From NCBI GenBank assembly GCA_036510735.1, contig DATCDK010000198.1:1-20829 (forward strand): DNA of 20,829 nucleotides, read 5' to 3'. This DNA is from PALSA-607 sp036510735 (GTDB lineage: Bacteria > Actinomycetota > Actinomycetes > Acidothermales > Acidothermaceae). Below are positions 8,020 to 14,780 of this stretch, in pieces. A program made the translations under genes and the position numbers. Position 1 is the stretch's first letter; each line of letters opens with the position of its first letter. The notes beneath the pieces are model-generated. The model did not search any database and had not been told where the DNA came from. It saw nothing but the letters and a program-made list of their open reading frames with translations.

Positions 8020-8155
8020 GACGCTCTCTCCCTTTTTACATGACAGCCCGAAATCCTTGCCACGATTCAGAAAGCAACGCCACACTCTTGCACGGCAATC
8101 GTTTGCAGGCAAGACTGTGTGAACGTCGGATGTCGTGTTGTCGAGGAGGCTCAAC
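8020..8155. promoter_or_regulatory. Divergent promoter region with TTGC/GCAA operator-like cluster
   Basis: This 136-bp gap separates the divergently read FAD enzyme and MDR enzyme. It holds an alternating series of TTGC (8057, 8088, 8103) and GCAA (8074, 8095, 8109). Two pairs form compact dyads: TTGC-ACG-GCAA (8088-8098) and TTGC-AG-GCAA (8103-8112). A larger inverted pair also exists: CTTGCC then ACGATT at 8056-8067, against AATCGT at 8097-8102 and GGCAAG at 8108-8113. This looks like a bound operator region controlling both genes. Clear -35/-10 boxes are not evident. The MDR ribosome site AGGAGG lies at 8144-8149. Confidence 0.55.
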
Positions 8156-9127
8156 GTGAAGGCCATCGTGGTCCGAGAGTTCGGTGGTCCCGACGTGCTC
8201 CGACTCGAAGACCGCGACATACCCGAGCCTGGCGCTGGCGAAGTGCAGATCAAGGTGCAGTACGCGGGCGTCAACTTCACCGACGTACGAAATCGATGGG
8301 GCGACGGCCTTGGGGTCCTTCCGTTCGTGCCCGGCGTCGAGGTAAGCGGCACGATCATGTCCTGCGGGCCCGGTGTCGAGGGCTTCGTGCACGGTCAGGA
8401 AGTTGCAGCCATGACACGCGGCCAGGCATACGCGGAGGTCGTCACTGCGCCGGCCGCGGGCACCTTCGCGGTGCCGGAAGGTTTGCGCGGTCAGCCCGCA
8501 GCGGCGGGGATGCTTGTGACGGTTCCACTTGCGCTCAACGTGATTGAACGATCGGCTGTCGTACGTCCCGGTGAGGTCGTGTTGTTGCATGCCGCCGCCG
8601 GAGGAGTCGGTTCGGTAGTCGCGCAACTTCTGAAGCGGATGGACGGCGTCCGTTTGTACGGCACCACTAGCAGCGCGAGTAAGCATGAGTACATGCACGG
8701 ACTCGGCTATCTGGAGGCTTTCGGATACGACGACTTTGACGAGCGCATCGCCGCTGCCACCCAGGGACGCGGGCCCGACGTGATCCTGGATCCGATCGGT
8801 GGCGACATACAGGCGAGGTCGCTCGCCGTCTTGCCGCCGTTTGGCCGACTGGTGTCGTTCAGCAACATCTCTCGGGCGAGCCAGGAGTTGCCGGATGCGG
8901 AGTGGATGCGCTCGCGGTGCATCGGCTACGTTGGGCTGTCGAACGGCTACCTGTCCGGTCGAGCCCCAGACTTGTACCGGCAGGCATTACAACGCTCGGT
9001 AGACCTTGTCGCCGACGGCACCGTAAAGATTGACGTGTCGGCGGTGATCCCGCTCGCCGATGCAGCCGCCGCTCATCGGGTGTTCGAGCAGCGGATGGCA
9101 GTCGGCAAGCTCGTCCTGACGGTGTAA
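8156..9127 (+). CDS. Zinc-free MDR oxidoreductase, quinone oxidoreductase-like
   Basis: A 323-residue NAD(P)H-dependent medium-chain reductase/dehydrogenase. The GroES-like N-domain has the zeta-crystallin pattern AGVNFTDVRNRWG and PFVPGVEVSGTI. The nucleotide fold has HAAAGGVGSVVAQL, and ILDPIGGD follows. The catalytic-zinc Cys and the four-Cys lobe of alcohol dehydrogenases are absent, as expected for quinone oxidoreductase and enoyl reductase relatives, so reduction of a quinone or of an activated C=C bond is the likely role. GTG at 8156 is the start: AGGAGG sits 6 nt upstream and the family N-terminus (KAIVVREFGGPDVL) begins there. The gene shares the operator-rich gap with the divergent FAD enzyme and converges on the GntR gene with a 22-nt gap. 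Confidence 0.88.
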   Translation: MKAIVVREFGGPDVLRLEDRDIPEPGAGEVQIKVQYAGVNFTDVRNRWGDGLGVLPFVPGVEVSGTIMSCGPGVEGFVHGQEVAAMTRGQAYAEVVTAPAAGTFAVPEGLRGQPAAAGMLVTVPLALNVIERSAVVRPGEVVLLHAAAGGVGSVVAQLLKRMDGVRLYGTTSSASKHEYMHGLGYLEAFGYDDFDERIAAATQGRGPDVILDPIGGDIQARSLAVLPPFGRLVSFSNISRASQELPDAEWMRSRCIGYVGLSNGYLSGRAPDLYRQALQRSVDLVADGTVKIDVSAVIPLADAAAAHRVFEQRMAVGKLVLTV

Positions 9128-9149
9128 CCCACCGCCGTCCGGACCGAAG

Positions 9150-9824
9150 TCACGCCTGACGCGGCGCTGCCTCCTGGAAGACTTCCGGGTGTCGTGCGAG
9201 CTCGACCCTGGTACGGCGGATGTGTCCTGCGAGGTAGTGCCCTGCATCAGTGCTGTCGCGGCGCTCCAGAGCATCGAGGATCAGCCGATGTTCGGCGTTG
9301 ATGACCCAGAGCCGCTCCTGCCCGCTCATCATCACGAACGCGCGCCGATAGAACTGGGTCGAGTTCCACAGGCTCGTCACCATCGAGTTCAGCTGGTCGA
9401 TACGGCAGGCGCTGTAGGTAAGAAAGTGGAACTCGCGGTCGAGCTCGAGGAACCGGCTGAGGTCGAACCCCTGCTCGATGTTGTCCTGGATCTGCGCCAA
9501 GCGGGCGAGGTCGGCCTCCGAGAGCAGCGGCAGGCTCTCGTGCAGAGCGAGCGGCTCCAGTCGCTCGCGCATCCGGTACATGACGTCGACTTCGTGCATG
9601 GCAAGTCGCGGCACCCGGGCGCTCTTGTTCGGATGGTGCTCGACCAGACCCTCGGCCTGCAGTATGCGCAACGCCTCGCGGACCGGTAGTCGGCTCGCCC
9701 CGAGCCGGCGCCCGACTTCTTGCTGGCGCACTCGCTCGCCTGGAGCGATATCGCCGCGCAGTATCGAAGTGCGGAGGCTGTCGGCGATTCGGACGCTGGC
9801 CGACTCGCTCGGGATCGCGGTCAT
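9150..9824 (-). CDS. GntR-family transcriptional regulator, FCD subfamily
   Basis: A 224-residue repressor-type protein. The N-terminal winged helix-turn-helix spans about residues 10-70: ILRGDIAPGERVRQQEVGRR, then PVREALRILQAEGLVE, the classical GntR pattern. The C-terminal all-helical FCD ligand domain carries the metal-binding set: DREFH (Asp and His), AEHRLI and GHIRRT. FCD regulators commonly sense small carboxylates and act on nearby catabolic genes. The ATG at 9824 forms a 4-nt ATGA overlap with the end of the VOC gene, so the regulator is the second gene of that unit and is probably autoregulated from 10325-10462. Targets are likely the VOC-gntR unit and the divergent E1/E2 genes; this is inferred from position. 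Confidence 0.9.
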   Translation of the reverse strand: MTAIPSESASVRIADSLRTSILRGDIAPGERVRQQEVGRRLGASRLPVREALRILQAEGLVEHHPNKSARVPRLAMHEVDVMYRMRERLEPLALHESLPLLSEADLARLAQIQDNIEQGFDLSRFLELDREFHFLTYSACRIDQLNSMVTSLWNSTQFYRRAFVMMSGQERLWVINAEHRLILDALERRDSTDAGHYLAGHIRRTRVELARHPEVFQEAAPRQA

Positions 9825-10324
9825 TCGCTGCCCGGCCAGTCGCCGCGGTCGAACGCTTTGCCGTTCGGATAGGACACCAACTCGAACTGCATTCCCCAGG
9901 GCGACAAGAAGTAGACCCAACGCTGACCCAGGTGTGGTCCTCGGCTCGCGGTCGGCTCGCCGAAGACCGTGATTGCGTGGTCGAGCAAATATGCGACGGC
10001 CGCGTCGAGGTCTGCCACGTACAGCGCGATGTGATGCCCCCCGATGTCGCTGTTTCGTGGCGGCGTCTGGCGTTGGTCGGGCGAGGTGTACGAGAAGACT
10101 TCGAAGATCGCGAGACCGCCGAAGCGGAAGAACCGGTTCTCGGGGACGCGCGCGCGGGGGTGGACGCCGAGGTGTGTTGCCATCCAGTCGCCGCTGTCCT
10201 CGAATGGACCAAGGGAGTAGAGCAACTCGCAACCGAGCACGTCGACAAGGAATGCCGTCGCCTGGTCGAGATCCGGCACAGTGAAGCCGATGTGATCGAG
10301 CCGTTGGAGACCGGGGATCGCCAC
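9821..10324 (-). CDS. VOC-superfamily metalloenzyme (glyoxalase/dioxygenase-like)
   Basis: A 167-residue protein made of two beta-alpha-beta-beta-beta VOC modules. The first begins LDHIGFTVPDLDQATAFL, the second GGHHIALYVADLDAAVAYLL. The expected metal ligands are visible: His11, Glu75 (IFEVFS), His98 (or His97) and Glu148 (FELVS). This 2His-2Glu set resembles glyoxalase I or methylmalonyl-CoA epimerase rather than the His-His-Glu site of extradiol dioxygenases. The start is GTG at 10324, six nt after AGGAGG (10331-10336 on this strand). It is the first gene of a unit with gntR and is divergent from the E1 gene. It may isomerise or detoxify a 2-oxoaldehyde or epimerise an intermediate; the exact reaction is unknown. 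Confidence 0.85.
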   Translation of the reverse strand: MAIPGLQRLDHIGFTVPDLDQATAFLVDVLGCELLYSLGPFEDSGDWMATHLGVHPRARVPENRFFRFGGLAIFEVFSYTSPDQRQTPPRNSDIGGHHIALYVADLDAAVAYLLDHAITVFGEPTASRGPHLGQRWVYFLSPWGMQFELVSYPNGKAFDRGDWPGSE

Positions 10325-10462
10325 AGGTTGCCTCCTGCGCCAGAAGTGGATCCCAAAAATAGCATCGCAGGGCAACTGTGTGATGGATCTGGCCAGATGG
10401 GATCCCAATCGCGTACGGTACCGGTGACAACCGATTGTTATGGCCACGCTTTGGGGCACCAC
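10325..10462. promoter_or_regulatory. Divergent VOC-gntR / E1 regulatory region with repeated GGATCC dyads
   Basis: A 138-bp gap between divergent genes. TGGGATCCCA (10398-10407) is a perfect 10-bp palindrome. A near copy, TGGATCCCA, sits at 10347-10355, about 51-52 bp away centre to centre (five helical turns), and a third TGGATC is at 10384-10389. Further symmetry: CGGTACCG (10416-10423), ACAA-CCGA-TTGT (10427-10438), and GTTGCC (10327-10332) facing GGCAAC (10371-10376). One or more are plausible binding sites for the adjacent GntR protein. No convincing -35/-10 pair was found. Confidence 0.5.
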
Positions 10463-12643
10463 ATGAGCGAGCATCGTGTTCTTGAACCGGCCTCGAGCTG
10501 GGTCGAGCTTCGGGCAACAAGCGAGGACTGGGACGCCGCAGAGCCGGCGCTGCTGACCGCGATGTGGGCGCAGTTGGTGCTGATCCGGAGCTTTGAGGAG
10601 TACGTGCTCGAACTGTCCGCCGCCGGCCTCGTACACGGGCCCGCGCACTCCAGCATTGGCCAGGAGGCCGGGGCGGTTGGCTCGGTCATGCCGTTGACGA
10701 GTGAGGACACCGTCAATGGCTCCCATCGCGGGCACCACCAGTTCCTTGCGAAGGCGCTCGGGCACGTGGCACCGAAGGGCATCGATCTCAGTGCGCCGCT
10801 TGAGGACGAGGTGCAGGAAGTACTGCTGCGAACGCTCGCAGAGATCTGTGGTCTCGACCGTGGTTACAGCCACGGTCGAGGCGGGTCTATGCACCTGCAG
10901 TGGAAGGCGGCCGGCGCGATGGGGACCAACGCGATCGTCGGCGGCGGCGTTCCGCAGGCAGCGGGTTACGCCTGGGCGCATCGGCAGGCGGGCACTGATG
11001 CCGTCTCGATCACGTACTTCGGCGACGGCGCGGTCAACATCGGCTCAACTCTGGAGACATTCAATCTAGCGTCGGCCTGGCACCTGCCGATCCTCTTCTT
11101 CATCGAGAACAACAGGTACGCGGTGTCGACCAACGTCGATGAGGCGACCGGCGAGCCTCGGCTCTCGGCCCGCGGGCTCGGGTTCAACATTCCCAGCTGG
11201 AAGGTCGACGGCATGGACCCCCTTGCCGTGTATCTCGCGACCCGTGAAGCCCTGAGCGTCATGCGCTCCGGCTGCGGGCCGACCATGATCGAGGCCGATA
11301 CCTATCGGTTCTTCCATCAAAACGGGGGGTTTCCCGGCAGCGCGTTCGGCTATCGCACGAAGGAGGAAGAGCAACACTGGCGCGACCGCGACCCGCTCGA
11401 CCAGACCGCTGCTCATCTCGTCCGGCGCGGAATCCTGTCGCAGACCGCGATCGAGGAGTCGCTGCTCCGGGCCAAGCAGACCATGGCGGCGACCGGGGAC
11501 CAGTTGCTCGAGCCGATGCCGGGAGGCAAGCCAGGGAGCAAACGTATCCGTCCCGCCGAGTGGCCCGACCCGGCGTTTGTCGACGTCGGCGTACGGGGCG
11601 ATCTGTCGGAGTTTGCGGGCATCGAGACCGTCGACCGCGATTGCTATGCAGGTGCGGTCGCGGAGATGAAGTTCATCGATGCCGTGTCAGGCGTCATGGG
11701 TCGCCAGCTGGCGACCGACCCACGCGTCGTCATCATGGGTGAGGATGTTCACCGCCTCAAAGGCGGGACCAATGGCGCTACTCGCGGTCTCAAGGAGGCT
11801 TATCCCGACCGAGTGCTCGGGACGCCAATCAGCGAGAACGCCTTCGCCGGCCTCGGTGGGGGCGTTGCGATCGACGGCCGTTACCGGCCCATCGTGGAAT
11901 TCATGTACGCAGATTTTATGTGGGTCGCGGCGGATCAGCTGTTCAACCAGATCGGCAAGGCCCGGCACATGTTCGGCGGTGGGGGCTCGGTGCCTTTCGT
12001 GCTGCGGAGCAAGGTCGCAATGGGTACGGGCTACGGGTCGCAGCATTCAATGGACCCGGCGGGGATCTTCGCGACGGCGCCGGGCTGGCGGATCGTCGCC
12101 CCGACAACTCCGTTCGACTACATCGGGCTGATGAACGCGGCATTGCGATGCGAAGACCCAGTGGTCGTTCTGGAACATGTCGACCTGTATGCCTCGGTCG
12201 GTGAGGGACCCGTCGACGACTTTGACTACGTGTTGCCGGTGGGCAAGGCCGCGGTGCGTCGCGAGGGCAGTGACGTCACTGTGCTCTGTTACCTCGCGAT
12301 GGTGCAGTACGTGCTCGACGGCGTCGCGGAGGTCGGCACGATCGATGCGGAGGTTATCGACCTGCGCTGGCTCGACCGGGCGAGCATCGACTGGGGCACG
12401 ATCGAAGCGAGCGTGAAGAAGACCGGAGTCGTTGTTATTGCCGAACAAGGCCCAGTGGGGACCTCGTACGGCGGGTGGCTCGCCGACGAGATCCAGCGCC
12501 GTCTCTTCGATTGGCTCGATCAGCCCGTACAACGCATCACCGGCGCGGAAGCCTCGCCGAGCATCAGCAAGGTGCTCGAGCGAGCGGCCATAGCGCAGGC
12601 CGCCGAGGTCGCCAGCCGTCTCGTCGAGATCATGAGCAACTGA
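10463..12643 (+). CDS. 2-oxoacid dehydrogenase E1, fused alpha and beta subunits
   Basis: A 726-residue thiamine-diphosphate enzyme that decarboxylates a 2-oxoacid and transfers the acyl group to lipoyl-E2. The alpha part (about 30-370) has the thiamine motif from Gly187-Asp-Gly189 to Asn217 (FGDGAVN ... FFIENNRY) and YSHGRGGSMHL. The beta part (about 402-726) starts at MKFIDAVSGVMGRQL and carries VIMGEDVHRLKGGTNG, PISENAFAGLGGGVA and EFMYADFMWVAADQLFNQ. In most organisms these are two separate proteins. The ATG at 10463 is chosen because family similarity begins shortly after it and GGGG lies 6 nt upstream; an in-frame ATG at 10397 would run through the operator-like palindrome. Substrate (pyruvate, branched 2-oxoacid or acetoin) cannot be read. 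It lies one base before the E2 gene. Confidence 0.9.
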   Translation: MSEHRVLEPASSWVELRATSEDWDAAEPALLTAMWAQLVLIRSFEEYVLELSAAGLVHGPAHSSIGQEAGAVGSVMPLTSEDTVNGSHRGHHQFLAKALGHVAPKGIDLSAPLEDEVQEVLLRTLAEICGLDRGYSHGRGGSMHLQWKAAGAMGTNAIVGGGVPQAAGYAWAHRQAGTDAVSITYFGDGAVNIGSTLETFNLASAWHLPILFFIENNRYAVSTNVDEATGEPRLSARGLGFNIPSWKVDGMDPLAVYLATREALSVMRSGCGPTMIEADTYRFFHQNGGFPGSAFGYRTKEEEQHWRDRDPLDQTAAHLVRRGILSQTAIEESLLRAKQTMAATGDQLLEPMPGGKPGSKRIRPAEWPDPAFVDVGVRGDLSEFAGIETVDRDCYAGAVAEMKFIDAVSGVMGRQLATDPRVVIMGEDVHRLKGGTNGATRGLKEAYPDRVLGTPISENAFAGLGGGVAIDGRYRPIVEFMYADFMWVAADQLFNQIGKARHMFGGGGSVPFVLRSKVAMGTGYGSQHSMDPAGIFATAPGWRIVAPTTPFDYIGLMNAALRCEDPVVVLEHVDLYASVGEGPVDDFDYVLPVGKAAVRREGSDVTVLCYLAMVQYVLDGVAEVGTIDAEVIDLRWLDRASIDWGTIEASVKKTGVVVIAEQGPVGTSYGGWLADEIQRRLFDWLDQPVQRITGAEASPSISKVLERAAIAQAAEVASRLVEIMSN

Positions 12644-12644
12644 C

Positions 12645-13919
12645 GTGGCGTGGCTGCTGCGGATGCCCGAGGTTTCCGCTGGCGGGGAAGGAGCAGTACT
12701 CGTCGGCTGGCTGGTCGAGCAGTCGGTCCCATTCGCTGCGTTGGATGCAATTGCCACGATCGAGACCGACAAAGCGATCGTCGACCTACCTGCGGACTCT
12801 GCCGGGATTATTCTCAAGACCTTGGTCTCGGCCGGAGCCACGGTGGCTGTTGGTGACCCGATCGCCGTTCTCGGGGAACCAGGGGAGTCCGACGCGGATA
12901 TCGCGGAGTTGCTGGCCGGATTGCGGCCTGCGACAGAGCTTCTTGATACATCGGCTCCTGACGTACCAGTCGTCGCGGCAGCGTCACCGACCTCGGCCGA
13001 TGGAGTGTCGGCAACTGAATCGCCACGACGCATCTTTAGCAGTCCGCTCGCTCGGCGGATGGCGAAAGAGGCCGACCTTGACCTCGCCGAGATCGCGGCG
13101 ACTGGTCCGGGCGGCAGGGTGGTCCGCCGCGACGTTCTAGGCGCGATAGCTTCGGGACCAGTCGCAACCCCGCAACCGCCGAATGCGGTCTCGATGACGA
13201 GGCTTGCAGCACCTTCGAGTTCTGGAGCCGCGGATGCGGCCGAGTACGACGATGTCCCGCACACTCGGATGCGCCGCGCGATTGCCCGGCGGTTGACCCA
13301 GAGTGTCCAGGAGGCGCCGGCCTTCTCGATCCGCAGCGGCGCCCGCGTCGATGCGCTGATTCGTTTGCGGTCGGAACTTAACGCGGCCGGCCGGATCAAG
13401 GTGTCATTGAACGATCTCGTCGTGGCCGCCGTGGGCCGTACACATCGCGTCGTTCCCGAGATGAACGTGATCTGGATGCCTGACGCGGTTCGCTCCTTCG
13501 AGCGCGTTGATGTGTCGGTCGCAGTGGCCACCGAGCATGGCCTCCTGACGCCGGTGCTCCGCGGTGTCGAGTCGATGACCATCAGCGCACTGGCGGCAGC
13601 GAACGCGGACCTCGTCGAGCGGGCTCGGGCAGGACGGATCCGCCAGGAGGAGCTCGAGGGCGGAAGCATTACGGTGACCAACCTTGGTCCCTTCGGTACC
13701 GAGGACTTCACGGCGATCATTAACCCGCCGCAGTCGGCGATCCTGGCTGTCGGCGCGGCGGCGCAGGCCGCCGTGGTGGTCGAAGGCCGCCTTGAGGTGC
13801 GGACGGTGATGAACGTGACGCTGACTGTCGACCACCGACCGATCGATGGTGCGGTTGCGGCACGATGGATGGCGGCATTTCTCGCCATGGTCGAGGCGCC
13901 CGCCCAGATCCTCGCCTGA
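12645..13919 (+). CDS. Dihydrolipoamide acyltransferase (E2) of a 2-oxoacid dehydrogenase complex
   Basis: A 424-residue protein in the normal E2 order. One lipoyl domain spans residues 1-80, with lipoyl-Lys43 in IETDKAIVDLPA. A flexible Ala/Pro/Ser linker follows. The peripheral-subunit-binding domain lies at about 132-170 (SSPLARRMAKEADLDLAEIA, then TGPGGRVVRRDV). The catalytic acyltransferase domain spans about 200-424, with DHRPIDG at 396-402 supplying the active-site His397 and Asp401. GTG at 12645 begins directly at the lipoyl domain, one base after the E1 stop. There is no E3 (dihydrolipoamide dehydrogenase) gene in the window, so the complex probably borrows the housekeeping enzyme. 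The product would be an acyl-CoA matching the E1 substrate. Confidence 0.92.
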   Translation: MAWLLRMPEVSAGGEGAVLVGWLVEQSVPFAALDAIATIETDKAIVDLPADSAGIILKTLVSAGATVAVGDPIAVLGEPGESDADIAELLAGLRPATELLDTSAPDVPVVAAASPTSADGVSATESPRRIFSSPLARRMAKEADLDLAEIAATGPGGRVVRRDVLGAIASGPVATPQPPNAVSMTRLAAPSSSGAADAAEYDDVPHTRMRRAIARRLTQSVQEAPAFSIRSGARVDALIRLRSELNAAGRIKVSLNDLVVAAVGRTHRVVPEMNVIWMPDAVRSFERVDVSVAVATEHGLLTPVLRGVESMTISALAAANADLVERARAGRIRQEELEGGSITVTNLGPFGTEDFTAIINPPQSAILAVGAAAQAAVVVEGRLEVRTVMNVTLTVDHRPIDGAVAARWMAAFLAMVEAPAQILA

Positions 13920-13928
13920 CCGATCTGT

Positions 13929-13987
13929 ACGTGCATAACTGGATAGACTGACGTGTGTTGATAGACGTGCGACACGTTTCGCGGAGG
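13929..13987 (+). promoter_or_regulatory. ACGTG-box cluster and ribosome site before the IclR gene
   Basis: The 73-bp gap after E2 holds ACGTG at 13929-13933, 13951-13955 and 13965-13969. The last forms a perfect dyad ACGTG-CGA-CACGT (13965-13977) that ends 15 nt before the TTG start. GGAGG at 13983-13987 is the ribosome site that decides that start. TAGACT (13944-13949) could be a -10 box, but no good -35 was found. The arrangement fits autorepression by the IclR protein. Confidence 0.45.
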
Positions 13988-13992
13988 CTCAC

Positions 13993-14778
13993 TTGGCGCG
14001 CGTCACGAGCGATACGCCCGCTCTGGGTGGCGTGCAGGCGGTCGAACGTGCGCTCGATTTGCTCGACGTGCTCGCCAGAGCCGGCACTCCACAAGGTTTG
14101 ACCCAGCTTGCTGCCAGCTCTGGTCTTCCACTGCCCACGATTCACCGGCTGATGCGGACATTGACCCAGCGCGGCTACGTGCGTCGGGAGGCTTCTCGTC
14201 GCTACACATTGGGTCCACAACTCGTGCGTCTCGGCGAAGCGGCGAACCGTGCTTTCGGTGCATGGGCACTTCCCAGCCTCCGCAAGGTCGTCGAACTCAC
14301 GGAAGAGACAGCGAATTTGGCAATCATGGACGGCGACGCCGCGGTGTATGTCGCGCACGTCCCCGGCGCCCATTCAATGCGGATGTTCACCGAGCCTGGC
14401 CGCCGCGTCATGCTCCACTGCACGGGTGTCGGAAAGGCGCTCCTGGCGCAACTGCCTACTGCGTCGGTTCGCCCGATTCTGAGTCGTACGGGTATGCCGG
14501 CCATGACCGCCCAGACGATCACGGACGTCGATGACCTTCTTGCGCAACTAGTCCGCATTCGGCATGACGGTTACGCACTCGACAACGGCGAACAGGAGGT
14601 CGGTGTTCGTTGTATTGCGGCGCCTGTCTTGCGCGCGCCTGCGTTGATGGCCTTGTCGGTATCGGGTCCGCAGGCGCGGCTTACTGAGGCCGATCTGCAA
14701 CGCATCGCGCCTATCTTGACGTCGGTGGCAGCGCAACTAGGAATTGTGGCGAACGAACACCAGGACGACACAGCCTAA
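13993..14778 (+). CDS. IclR-family transcriptional regulator
   Basis: A 261-residue regulator. The N-terminal winged helix-turn-helix (about 10-75) reads VQAVERALDLLDVLARAGTP, then LPLPTIHRLMRTLTQRGYV and RRYTLGPQLVRLG, the standard IclR pattern. The C-terminal effector-binding GAF-like domain has MFTEPGRRVMLHCTGVGKAL, GYALDNGEQEVGVRCIAAPV and a final helical segment. The start is TTG at 13993 because GGAGG is 5 nt upstream and the conserved N-terminus begins soon after. IclR proteins often sense glyoxylate, pyruvate or aromatic acids. Sitting between the E1/E2 genes and the aceB-glc operon, it could control either. Its stop is only 2 nt from the convergent glcF stop, leaving no room for a terminator. 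Confidence 0.92.
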   Translation: MARVTSDTPALGGVQAVERALDLLDVLARAGTPQGLTQLAASSGLPLPTIHRLMRTLTQRGYVRREASRRYTLGPQLVRLGEAANRAFGAWALPSLRKVVELTEETANLAIMDGDAAVYVAHVPGAHSMRMFTEPGRRVMLHCTGVGKALLAQLPTASVRPILSRTGMPAMTAQTITDVDDLLAQLVRIRHDGYALDNGEQEVGVRCIAAPVLRAPALMALSVSGPQARLTEADLQRIAPILTSVAAQLGIVANEHQDDTA

Positions 14779-14780
14779 GG

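Noticed and set aside
9137..9144. GTCCGGAC palindrome between the convergent MDR and gntR genes
   Set aside because: It is an 8-bp palindrome in high-GC DNA, with no loop or T-run, and is expected by chance.
9932..10462. A possible long N-terminal extension of the E1 protein
   Set aside because: It would run antisense through the VOC gene and the divergent operator region. E1 similarity begins only after 10463.
12047..13975. A 642-codon open frame on the minus strand opposite E1/E2
   Set aside because: It is rich in Ser/Thr/Arg/Ala with no recognisable domain and lies opposite two clear genes. It is a typical antisense frame of high-GC coding DNA.
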